Source: Datisca glomerata (Eukaryota; Streptophyta; Magnoliopsida; Cucurbitales; Datiscaceae). Taken from it: DNA of 64,000 nucleotides. A program made the translations under genes and the position numbers. Where the stretch lies: assembly GCA_003255025.1 (NCBI GenBank), contig QANY01006351.1, positions 124,001-188,000 of the forward strand, given 5' to 3'. The notes below the pieces were generated by a model. That model saw only the letters and a list, made by a program, of their open reading frames with translations. It did not search any database and was not told the DNA's origin. The first letter of the stretch is position 1, and each line of letters starts with the position of its first letter. Of the stretch, positions 47,848-59,279 are shown piece by piece.

Positions 47848-48048
47848 CATATCATTTATAAAATACCTGCAATATCCTTTACGAAATACATACACACCAT
47901 ATCCCTTACAAAATACCTGCAATATCCTTTACAAAATACTTACATAGCATATCCTTTACAAAATACTTACATAGCATATCCTTTACAAAATACTTACATA
48001 GCATATCCTTTACAAAATACTTGCAATATCCTTCACAGAAATGCCATT
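47838..48048. repeat. Minisatellite with a 27-bp core unit
   Basis: The unit catatcctttacaaaatact plus tacatag is repeated, perfectly in the middle (47941, 47968 and 47995), with diverged or shorter units (about 22 bp) on both sides. About 8 units in total. Confidence 0.85.
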
Positions 48049-48345
48049 TACAAAATATTCATCTCTATCCATATTCAATAGAAACAAATTATAAGTACCT
48101 ATATGGATTGTATGTTTTTTCCTTCAAAATGAAACTTATTTTCATGTGTTATATTCCAAGTTTCTGAGATAGACGCTCAAGTAGGAAATGGAAGTCACGG
48201 GTTTAGGGGTTTTGAAAATAAGGAAGAAAAATGAAGGGTTGGGTTTCAAAGAGAGAGAGATCATGGAGGAAGAAGAAGGAAGAAGGAAGAAGATGAAGGA
48301 CTATGTTCACGTAAGGGGAAGATGGAAAAGTGAGAAAGAGCTCTG
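48049..48345. other. Non-coding sequence with a purine-rich tract
   Basis: A purine-rich tract (gaagaagaaggaagaaggaa) lies at about 48265-48300. No gene. Confidence 0.35.
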
Positions 48346-48682
48346 CTCGTGAGACACATAACATATTAAACGACATTTGGTCCGATATTTTGGGTTAGGG
48401 GGTTCTGTGATAGATTGAGAAACTTTAGGCACCAATAGGGAAGAGGTTAAAATTTAGGAGTGTAAAGTAATTTTAGGTCAAAGTGTAGATGGTTCTTATA
48501 TCGATGAAGAGGGGATAAAATGATGATTTTTTATCACGTGCACGGGACATGACATACTAAATGACATTTGGTCTAATAATTCAGGTAGAGGTTTTGTGAT
48601 GGATGGAGAAAATTTATGGACCAATAGAGAAGAGGTTAAAATTTAGGGAGGTAAAATGATTTTAGGTCAAAGTGCATAAGGG
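48346..48682. repeat. Two tandem copies of a ~191-bp unit
   Basis: 'acatattaaacgacatttgg' at 48361 recurs as 'acatactaaatgacatttgg' at 48552. Both copies continue with 'gaagaggttaaaatttagg' and 'attttaggtcaaagtg'. The similar blocks are 48346-48492 and 48537-48682. Confidence 0.8.
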
Positions 48683-49840
48683 TTTTGGGATATTAACTCT
48701 TAAATAAATTGATTATTAATGGGCATTTAATTTAAATTAAGGACAATTTAGCTATTTTAAGAATAAGGTGAGGATATTGTTGACCAAAAAAGTTTTTTTT
48801 TCCAACATCCTCATTTTTATATAGAACTAGTTTCATGATACATGAGTTACACGTGATAGACTCAGTGCTAAATATTCAACCTAAGTAATATCTCAAAAGA
48901 TGAAAACTGACTAAACAATTAATAGCTAAAGATAGGTACAAAGAGATATGATTGAGCATTGTGTTTATATAACTTATAAAGGCATATTAGAGTTTATTCA
49001 AATATATATAGTTACTTTAAACTCTGTTCTTTTTAATTGTATATATGTTTTAACTAAAAGATTAAATTTCATTCATATTTAGTTTTTTTTTTCTTAATTT
49101 CAATTCATGCATGTTAAGATATTTTATCTTAATTTTTAAATATTTAATAATTATTAAGTACGTAAAGGGTAATTTAGGAATTTTTCAATAGTTTTGACAA
49201 TGTTGTTTAAAAAGTTAGCGAGTTATCGATTATTTAATTTAAAATCATTCATAGATTAAATCTTAAAATTTATATAACACAATTAAGAAATTTCATGAAG
49301 TAGTGAAAATATTTTTCTCTCTACCGCCATTTATATATACTATGGATACGAGGATATAATCTTGGATAGGGCCACGTGACCTTAAGTGAGATCCCGTGAT
49401 GTCACTGAAATAATGTAGCAGTTATTTACAGACAAGTTTTTCCCCTTTTTATTATTGAGCACACTGAATTTAAAGAATGATCCCTTAATCTTTTTATTTT
49501 CTTTCGGCTTACTCCTGATATCATTTTATTTTAACCCGTAATTAAAATCCTTAAAATTTGTTTGTTTTTCTTTTTCATTTTTAGCTTGAAAAGGGAAAAT
49601 GTGTTTGGCATTTTGATGTTTGGTACCTTTAAGATAAAACAATAGGATAAACTACAATAATTTCCTCTGTAGTTTGCTTTCAATTAACCTATAAATAAGT
49701 CCCTGCATAATTTTTTTTCTTAAATACATTTACGAAGTGCACTTTTTTTAAGGAATTCATACTAAAATTTCATTATTATTGATCATACTTATAATTTCAT
49801 TTGTTAATATACCAATTGCCAAATTAAGTTTTTAAACTTT
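48683..49840. other. Very AT-rich non-coding sequence
   Basis: Homopolymer T and A runs throughout; no reading frame, RNA gene or element end recognised. Confidence 0.4.
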
Positions 49841-51770
49841 AATTATTGAAACTTGATAGAATATTTTCGTGACTTACACAAACTAGAAGGAGTGTAATTT
49901 ATCCTAAAACATGTCTCATTCTAATATTTAAGGCTGGCACTATTTTAACACCACTGAGGTTGATCCTTAGTTAAAAAAATTCATAGAAAATAAGTTCTTA
50001 TTCATGTCAATCGTATTTTACAATTTTTTTATATTGAATCACTGACTTCAAAATTAAAAAATTTAATGAGCAGATAATGCTATAATTTGAAACTCTCACT
50101 TATGATATGGACAATAATTTTTAAGAAAATTTATTGAAGAATCTACTAAAAGTGAGAATGTGAGATAGAGAATGTGAGAAAGAGAGAGAGACAAATTGGT
50201 CCCTTTTTTTCCTTCAAAAAATATAACTGGGAAAAGGAAGACGCGAAGTCTATTTTATAATTTTAAACAATGAAGGGAGAAAAGATTATATAAATATTCT
50301 AAAGAAATATTTAATGTGCCACAACTTTAAAATACGGGGTCTAGTTTGTAAATTTTATAAAATTTAATGGGAAAGGAAGACACGAAGTTTATTTTATAAT
50401 TTTTAAACAATTAAGGGGGGAAACTATGATATAAATATTTTAAACAAACATCTAATGTGCAACAACTTTAAAATACGGGGGTCCACTTTATAATTTTAAA
50501 AAAATAAGGGAGGAGAAAGGAAAATACAGGGTCCGCTTTGTAAATTTTAACAAATTAAGAGGAGAGAACATGATATATAAATTCAAAATAAATATCTAAA
50601 GTACCATTTATTCGAATCTCGTCTGATTAATAAGTTCTTCAAAAGATCTATAACTTTGCAGACGTGGTACACATGTGTAAAAAAATGTGTCAGTCACATC
50701 AGCAATCCGTTAAGTTTTTAACGGAATGTGAATGGATGATGAGATTGAAATATTTTATCAACTTTAATGATTTAATTAAGAAAAATAAAACTATAATGAT
50801 GAAAGACAACATAGTGTTGCATAATTATTGAAACTTGATAGAATATTTTTGTGACTTACTACAAGGAGTGAAATTTATCCTAATACACGTCTCATTCTAA
50901 TATTTAAGGTTGACATTATTTTAACACCACTAAGGTTTTTACTTAGTTAAAAAAATCGTAGAGCATAAGCCCTTATTCATGTCAATCATATTTTATAACG
51001 TTTTTTATGTTTTATATTAAATCAGTGACTTCAAAATTAAAAAATTTAATGAGTAGAAATTAATTGGAAATTCTCACTTATGACGTGGACAATAATTTTT
51101 AGGAAAAATTACTGAAGAATCTACTGAAGTGAGAAAGTGAGAGAGAATGTGAGAAAGAGTTAATAAAGAGACAAATTGGCCCCATGTTTTCCTTTGAAAA
51201 ACATGGGACCACTTTGTAAATTTCAAAAATATAAGTGAGAAAATGAATCACGAGATTTATTTTATAATTTTAAACAATTAAAGGAGAAAATATAATATAA
51301 ATATTTTAAATAAATATCTAATGTACCACAATTTTAAAATACGGGTCTACTTTATAAATTTTATCAAATTTAATGGGAATGGTAGACATGATGTTTATTT
51401 TATAATTTTTAAATAATTAAGGAGGCAACCATGATATAAATATTCTAAACAAATATATAATGTGCAACAACTTTGAAATATAGGGTCCACTTTATAATTT
51501 TTAAAACAGTAAGGGAGGGAAAAGGAAAATATGGGGTCCACTTTGTAAATGTTAAGAAATTAAGGGGAGAAAACATGCTATATAAATTTCAAACAAATAT
51601 CTAAAGTACTACAACTTTGATGACGTTGTGCACATGTGTAAAAAACGTGCCAGTCACGTCAGTATTCCATTAAGTTTTTAACGGAATGTAAATGGATAGA
51701 AAATTGAAATATTTTATTAATTTTAATGATATAATTGAGAAAAATAAAACTATAGTGATGAAACTGAAAA
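49841..51770. repeat. Tandem duplication of a ~982-bp unit with internal sub-repeats
   Basis: 'aattattgaaacttgataga' at 49841 recurs at 50823. The whole unit is repeated, up to 'gaaaaataaaactataatga' at about 50780 and its partner at about 51737. Inside each unit a ~139-bp sub-unit repeats, marked by 'ggaagacgcgaag' at 50236 and 'ggaagacacgaag' at 50375, and by 'atacgggg' phrases. Each unit ends with a palindrome ccgttaagtttttaacgg or variant (50708 and 51668). Copy 1 has an extra ~50-bp insert near 50605. No coding potential. Confidence 0.85.
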
Positions 51771-52477
51771 TTAGTCTAAACTATAATGACCATATAGATA
51801 ATTTTTCCAAAATATTTTATGGAAGAAATGGAGGAGGCGGTCAAGTGAAAAAATCTAGCACGGTATCTAATAATCACATAATCAGCATATCGTCATCACT
51901 CAATCAACAACTTAAAAGATTCTTTAATGGTGGTAGTAGAATGACAGAATAAAAATATTTTTTAAAGTACATGATTAAAAATGTTTAGTTTAAAAATCAG
52001 AAAAACATATAAAAGTATTAGGAAAAGTTGGAGAAATAGAAGTTTTTTTTCCTCATATAATCTTCCAAAATTGTATTAATTCTCACGAGTGAAAATGATA
52101 TTACCTAAATTATTTTTCACGGGGGTAGTTTAGGTTGAGCTCTCAGCAAATCCCATCAGTGTCAATTTTCATAAAAAAAGAAGGCGTAAAGGTCATTATT
52201 TAAACAGTATCAGACAACAGTGGGTGGAGGAATTTCGGTAATCAAAATTTAAAGAAGAAACCAAAACAACTATAGATAGACTTACCGTCAAATAAATTGA
52301 GAAATTTGATGATTATCAAGCAGTGTACATTAACATGATTATGACAATATATTATGGTCCACACCAGTCCTTCTCATAACCAGCTGCATGAGAGAATCCT
52401 GATATGTGCATCTATACTAAATCATTGAACATCATTATTGTAATAGCCAATAGGTAGCCGTGGCAAGCATGAAGTGT
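51771..52477. other. AT-rich non-coding sequence, no gene supported
   Basis: A plus-strand frame at 51692-51952 begins inside the duplication and has no recognised domain. Nothing else is visible. Confidence 0.35.
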
Positions 52478-53219
52478 GTGTTTGGTTCTAATAAATGAAA
52501 TGCAAATAAAAAATGGAATGATCGGTGATAATTTAATTATTGATAAAATATGATTGTCATGTTTAATTATGAATTATAATCTATAAAATGATGAGTGATA
52601 ATTTAAAATTGTTATACTTAATAGATGATAAAATTTGTTGAAAATTTATGTACATAATAAGAAACTACTTAAATGGCCTTAGAGTTATATTATGCAAAAT
52701 AGCATTTTGACGCGTAATTTTAACATTAATTTTAATTATATTTTTATTAATATTTAAATAAATTAATAATTCTAAACTAAACTTTAACAAAGTTAAATTA
52801 ATAAAATAAGAGAGATCATGAAAGAAATGAGTGACATTTATTTTATTTCATATGAGGGTACGAAAGTAATTTAGTCTGATACTAGAAATTATATTGTAAA
52901 TTATGATTGTTCATATTTTCTGTTGTAATTCAATTGCCTCGAGATTGTAAGCTAGGATTGCATCCTAATTTAAAGATTACTTCAAATAAACGTGATAATT
53001 TAATTATAAGAGGATTATAATAGATTATAAAGGGGGCTAACGTGAACTAAACGGGACCTGAGAAGATAGATAAAAGTTACTGAACATAAGAATGACGGCT
53101 TATTTCTAAAATTGTTTTCTTTTTAAACAATACAAATTAGTTACTGAGCATAAGAATGACGGCTTATTAGAACTTTCTCATTGTATTTTCATTACATTTC
53201 ATGCAATAAAACCAAACAC
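52478..53219. mobile_element. MITE-like element with ~40-bp imperfect terminal inverted repeats
   Basis: The left end starts GTGTTTGGTT, with atgaaatgcaaat shortly after; the right end is the inverse (ending AACCAAACAC at 53210-53219, with atttcatgcaat before it). The two ends match over about 40 bp with mismatches. Length is 742 bp and there is no transposase. No clear target duplication was found, so the superfamily is open; the GTTTGGTT end type is often seen in plant MITEs. Confidence 0.55.
53075..53168. repeat. 30-bp direct repeat inside the MITE-like element
   Basis: 'agttactgaacataagaatg' plus 'acggcttatt' at 53075 recurs at 53139 with one mismatch, offset 64 bp. Confidence 0.8.
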
Positions 53220-53509
53220 CACCTAGTTACATGTAAAAGTAAAATATTTTTTTAGATAATTATCAAGGAAATAGATGGGAAGACTCGAATTTACAATCTC
53301 ATCCGTGCAAGTATGTAAAGGTAAATGCATTAGCATTCATAATATATAGTGAAAACTTTTTTCCGATGAATCTATCTCTCAATGAAATTTTAATAATTTT
53401 ACATTTTAAGTTTTTTTATTTCAAATACAAACTAGTCCAGTTTCACACGTAGTGTACGTGGATAACCTAACATATTTTTAGTTCATTCTCTACATTTTAT
53501 TATTAAGAT
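53220..53509. other. Non-coding sequence between MITE-like element and solo LTR
   Basis: AT-rich; no gene or repeat recognised. Confidence 0.35.
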
Positions 53510-53514
53510 CAATC

Positions 53515-55133
53515 TGAAGGAATCAACGCAAAGGAAAGACATGATCTTGAATCATTCGAGAAATAACCTATTATCAAAAGATTAAGAAAAATATCTCTTG
53601 AAGCGTGACGATCAAAAATCAAAACCTCATAGTTTTCTTTATTATTCCTCATACCGTTAACTAAAATCACGAACGAGTGGATATTTGAATAAAATCAGAC
53701 CAAAATACTAGTTCATCTTTATATTTCAAAAAAACATTGTTCGGCCAAAGAGTTTCTTTATTTAAACAAAAAATTGTTTTGGAAGAAAAATATCCAAAAC
53801 GTTGAAAGCCATAGTTCTTCAATTATTTTCTTCATCCTGTTCAAAAGGAAGTTATGAAGGATATATTGACATCTCTTTACATGGGTTGCAATTTGCAGCC
53901 CATGTGAAGGCTCCCCTTGACACACCAACGGTTGGGAAAAAAATTCCCAGCCCTTTGTGTATTAATAATTTTTAAAAAAAATTAATTAATGTTAATTAAT
54001 CCTTGACGTTTTAGAATAAACATTGAGCTAGTATTTTAGATCACTTAATTGACTATACGGTATTCACATTGTATCACTTGTTTATTAAACAAGTCTCATC
54101 ACAACGTAACCTAAATATGAGACTAGTAAGGGGACTATAAGGATGTAAATACATTTGCCTACATAATTAATAAGCTCTATCAATTAAATCCATAATCAAA
54201 TTTATTAATTATTAATTATGATAACTCCACTATAAAATCATAATTAAACTCCAAGTATATTTTATATTACTCGACGTAACTATCATTGACATATTATTCA
54301 TTATGTAATGCTCATCCATAATATAGTACCGTATATAATTATGTTAATTATTATCGACTTAATATTTATACACATCTTTGTATCCTTAGGTTTCAAATTC
54401 ATTCTACTGGTCAACTATGATAATTTTCATATTTGATGCTTCAAGTAAAATTATCAAATCTCTAGTACTCCACGAGAGATACCAAGTACTTAGTTTACTA
54501 TGACCACATAAATAAATTACTTAAGAGGTACTATGTCACTTAATTAAAAGTGTCTATGGATTCTGCTATTAAGAATCTATGGACTCACTATTTAATAACT
54601 CAGTCATCTATCCTACGGAATATGTTGACACATAGAGTCTCATTTTTAATAGATCAAAACAATTAAGTTATTAAATATGAGCTCATAACTCTCTCAAGAT
54701 TGAGAATACTCATAAAATAATAACAATGAGTAATAGTACATTCATTTGATAGTACTATACTGAAAAACAGACTCATTAATCCTTACAATGCATTCCAAAT
54801 GCACTAGTACGTTAACTAAATACTCTATATATTGATCAAGGTAAGTCACTCTACATAATAGAGTTAATATACTACAGTATTTTCTTAGTAAAGCGCATAA
54901 CTTTACTAGACTGTGAAATTAAGAATTTACAAGTCATAAATGACTCTTGGTTAAATACTTTGTTCCCCTGAACTAAACTCCATAGGACTCATAAACTAAG
55001 TATTATTATGCTTGTGGACATTTTATAAGAATGTATTGCATATATTATAAGAATAAACTATTTATTATTAATCAAAATTAAATGTCTCAATAATATAATA
55101 AAATTTCAGTACTTTCATGACACAATCCTAACA
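53515..55133 (-). mobile_element. Copia solo LTR, minus strand
   Basis: On the minus strand it starts TGTTAGGATTGTG at 55133 and ends CCTTCA at 53515. It is flanked on both sides by CAATC (53510-53514 and 55134-55138), a perfect 5-bp target duplication. It is homologous to the 3' LTR at 34130-35628. There is no internal sequence, so it is a solo LTR formed by LTR-LTR recombination. Confidence 0.8.
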
Positions 55134-55138
55134 CAATC

Positions 55139-56700
55139 AACTATTTTCATCTCCAGTAGATTTTCATCCACCATTAAGATCAACAATGGTCGTTAGTCAA
55201 GGTGATTTTTGAATGATGTATTAATCCTTGGAATGAAAATTCTAAGGCACATGGCATGTACCGTGTAAGAGAGTTAAATTTACCTTTGAAATTATCTTTT
55301 GTGGGATCATAGCTTGTGGACCCCATAAAAGATAATCCACGAGTAATATAAATCCTTGTATGGTACAGAGACTATACCGTAACATGACTCTATGTGGAGT
55401 ATATGATTGAAATTTAAGATTTCTATACATACCTCCCATATCCAACCCCTTTTCTCTATCATTTGGACTAATGAATACAGCTAAAAGATCACTGAAATTT
55501 GTTTGTATTAAATCGTTGGAGATTATTTTGATAGTTTTTACGTGATTTTTATCTTTTTCTTTTTAATATTTAGAATTATCTAGTGCTCTAAGCTTCAATA
55601 GTCTTCGTTTTGCCTGTTCCTCTAAATACTCTAGCTCATTATCTTTCTAGTTTAAGGTTCCCAGCATGGTAATTCTCGTCTTTCGTTTGATTCTATACCC
55701 AAGTGCGTATCCATACTTTTTGCAATGCTTCGTTTTCTTATTGATTATTAAGCAAAACTCTTCATTATAACGTTAGAGGTATAACTTTCTAGTGTCGCAC
55801 ATGATTAAAAACATTTTACTTTTTATACGTTTTTTCTTATTAATCGTAAACATAGTTTGTCAATGTTATAGCTTGTTTTTCATTCTCCGATCCGTATTAT
55901 TACCGTTATAAACTTAGGTCCACTTATCTTTTTACATGTTTCATAATATTATCCATATTATATTATTTACATGTTTTTTTAACCTATCATTTTAATTTTT
56001 CTCATATATTGTTAGTTCATATAAATAAAAGTGAATAAGATACATCATTTTTATATAAAATTAAAATTCATAATTATAACAATTATAATTTTTGTCTTAC
56101 CACCAAAAATTATCTAACTAACTAAATTATGTTATAAAAGCACACGCTTACACTCTATGATACATTTCTAATCGTTTGAATTCTTAAAAGATCTAATGGC
56201 CAAAATCAAAAGGAATTTTCTTTGGCAAACCTTGAGTTAATAGTCTGTGTAGGAGTTGGAGGAGGAGCATATTTAATTACGCAAAATAAAATTATACCTG
56301 ATAATATCTAAAAAAAATGATTTATAATGCATATTTTCACAAACACATAAAATAGATATGCTGAATTAAATCACAAACAACAAGCACACGAAAGCTATAT
56401 AACACAGGAAGAGTGCTTGGGCAGCTGGTCTTCATTGATTTCTTAGAAATACACTTTGGTTTCTTCCATTGCTAGTTTTTCGTCTTCAAATGGACATGTC
56501 TCTTTACAATTATTCATGCGTAATGCAGTAAAACTAAAGTCTAGAACTTCTATATATACCTAAATACAATTTTTATTCACATGAAACTACAATGGACTTT
56601 TAAGCTCCCAGATTCTAATTGTAGAATCTGAATTTAAACATTAATTGAGTACATTGCGTATATCATAAATATGAGGTGCATGAAGCCAGAAAAAAATCCA
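55139..56700. other. Non-coding sequence, no gene supported
   Basis: A minus-strand frame at 55242-55445 is unrecognised. The rest is AT-rich with homopolymers. No element ends or RNA genes were found. Confidence 0.35.
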
Positions 56701-56859
56701 CATTTTGTATTGACCTTTTGGTGACTTTCTTAATTGCAAACACATTGTCTACTACACCTCTCCAAATTCTTTTAACTATTTTACTTAATAATTAATTAAT
56801 CAATAAGTACCGTTGTTGGATTGAAAATAATCCAATACAAAATGTACCATACGTGTATT
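56701..56859. repeat. Left member of a ~160-bp direct repeat flanking a LINE
   Basis: Includes 'cttttggtgactttcttaat' and ends 'ccatacgtgtatt'. It matches 58471-58630 with scattered substitutions. The LINE starts directly after it. Confidence 0.85.
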
Positions 56860-58470
56860 TCCGGAATGGGACTTTGTTTTCAGCTCAAGTGGGTTGCAAC
56901 CCAAGCTTCATTTGGCATGCGGTTTCACATCTTCGAAGTTGTTATAGATGGCATGTTGGGTCTAGGTGTTCTATTAAAGTATGGTTCGATCCTTAGATTC
57001 CGAATGAACATGGTTTCCTGCCTAGAACGGAGATCAAATAGGGACTTGAGGATATTTTGGTTCGTGATTTGATGATTGATGGCTATCAGGATTGGGAGGT
57101 TGAGCTGTGTACAATGTTTTCGATCAAGAAGATGTTAACGACATCCTTAGTATTCCAACAGGTTCTATGGCTGAGACAGATCAATTGTTGTGGCATTTTG
57201 ACCCTAAAGGTATCTACACTGTCAGATCATGATACATGACCATTGCAATGAAGTTGCTACATGGAGACCAATCTCCTTTATGATTTCTTGGGTTGATGTT
57301 TGGAGCTTTTTTATTCCTCCTAAAGTAAATCTTGTCTATGGAGAGCATGCTGCAATTTCCTTCCTACCAGGGATCGTTTATTTGCTAAGGGTTTGAATGT
57401 GGTGAATGAATGTGTGCTTTGTGGCAATTATGGGGAACATCTTCTGCACTTGTTTGTTGATGTTTGTTACGATTTCTTGGGTTGATGTTTGCAGCTTTTT
57501 TATTCATCCTAAAGTAAATCTTGTCTGTGAAGAGCATGCTGCAATTTACTTCCTACCAGGGATCGTTTATTATCTAAGGGTTTGAATGTGGTGAATGAAT
57601 GTGTGCTTTGTGCAATTATGGGGAACATCTTCTGCACTTGTTTGTTGATTGTCCCTTTGCTGTACAATGTTGGTCTTATTTGGATATTCCGATCGTGAAT
57701 ACGAATGTAGACAACTTTGCAAACTGGTTATGCTCTATGCTAAATGGTTGTGATAGGAATAAGCAGGAACAAATTTGTATGGTGGCCTGGGCAATCGGGG
57801 GTAACCGTAATAAGGTTTTATTGCAGAACAAGCACATGCCTGCTGTTGGGTGTGTTCAGAGGTGCATAGCATTTTTTACTGAGTGGTAGACTACAAATGT
57901 AAGACTGAATCTTGCTCATGACAGATCAATAAGAGGAGAAATTGTTTGCTGGAGGCGTCCGCCGTAGGGCAAATTGAAGATTAACTTAGACGCTGCTTTG
58001 GATCATGCTGCAGCCACCATTGGGCTAGGGTGGGTTCTTTATGATTCTATAGGGACAACAAGAATGTGTGTGTCTAAGCACATGTTTGGCCGTTGGACTG
58101 CCAGTATAGCTGAAGCAATGTGTCTGAAAAAGGTGCTTAGATGGGTACATGATTCAAGTATGGTAGAAGTGATTATTGAAACTGATGTGAAAATTGTGGC
58201 TGATAGTTTAGTGAATGATGTCCCTGATTTTTAGTGAATTTGGATGTATGATTCGTTCTTGCAAGTTGTTGATTTTTGAATGCTCTAACGTTACAATATC
58301 TTTTATTCATAGACAAACGAACACAATAGCTGACTCTTTAACTAGAGCTGCTCGTTCAAATGTTGGTCTATTTTATTGGCAGGAGGCTCTGCATTTTGTG
58401 GAAAACCTCTTGACACGATAAAATAACTTCTTATTAATGATACTTTGCACGTAGCCACGAAAAAAAAACA
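56860..58470 (+). pseudogene. 5'-truncated LINE ORF2 relic (copy A)
   Basis: This contains only the 3' part of ORF2. In order: RT C-terminal/zf-RVT linker remnants (56880-57240), a zf-RVT segment (57599-57889, CALCNYGEHLLHLFVDCP) and RNase H (57974-58421, with KINLDAALDHAAATIGLGWV, then ETDVKIVADSLV, then SFIHRQTNTIADSL). It ends in a poly(A) at 58459-58468. A 189-bp segment is tandemly duplicated (about 57282-57650). It is closely related along its whole length to the 3' half of the element at 59280-62050. Frame breaks occur throughout. Flanking 160-bp direct repeats suggest an unusually long target duplication. Confidence 0.75.
57282..57650 (+). repeat. 189-bp tandem duplication inside LINE copy A
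   Basis: 'gatttcttgggttgatgttt' at 57282 recurs at 57471. Both copies run through 'ccaccagggatcg'-like sequence to 'cacttgtttgttgat'. Copy B at 61050-61230 has the segment once, so the duplication is specific to copy A. Confidence 0.85.
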
Positions 58471-58630
58471 AATTATGTACTTGAGCTTTTGGTGACTTTC
58501 TTAATTGCAAACACATTGTCTACTACACATCTCCAAATTCTATTAACTATTTTACTTAATAATTAATTCATCAATAAGTACTATTGATGGATTGAAGATA
58601 AACCAATACAAAATATACCATACGTGTATT
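58471..58630. repeat. Right member of the ~160-bp direct repeat flanking a LINE
   Basis: Begins right after the LINE poly(A) and ends 'ccatacgtgtatt', as in the left member. Confidence 0.85.
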
Positions 58631-59279
58631 CTTAAAAGAATTTTGAAATAAAAAAATATGTGGATAAAATTATTCAAAATTGATTCTCTAAGTCATCTGC
58701 GTTTATTTATTTAACTAAGTAATACTCACGTCCATCGCATGTGATTTGACCAATAATATTTTTTAAGACATTATATATGTCATCTTAAATTTTTTTATTT
58801 AAATACAAAAGTGAAACGACTTATGACTTTTTTCTAAAGAACTTACATCTTTTGTTATGATATTAAGTAAATAAATAGTAAAAATTAGTCTTCCATTTAA
58901 TATACATATATACGGAATGAAAGACAATAAAAGTAATGAAATAATTTAGTCCAAAAGTTTAAAAAAATATGACTCTTTCCTAAGCAAGAATTTAAGGCAA
59001 CGCTACTTAATTACACTAAAGAAAGAAAGTACCTAAAGTTTTAACACTTATGATTTTTGTAGTAAAATATAAATGAGAAATATTTTATTATATCATGCCA
59101 TAAAGAACAAAAATCTTATATGATATTAATATTGTAATGAGATGTAAACAAAGTGAGCAAGAATTATTTAGAATTAAATTATTTAATAATAGAATATATT
59201 AAATAAATAGATGTAAATAAAAGATTTTAAATTAACCCATAATTAGTATATATTTATTGAATATAACATTCAAAATCAA
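58631..59279. other. AT-rich non-coding sequence
   Basis: No reading frame, RNA gene or repeat structure recognised. Confidence 0.4.

Noticed and set aside
47838..48048. CRISPR-like array
   Set aside because: Contiguous minisatellite with no spacers.
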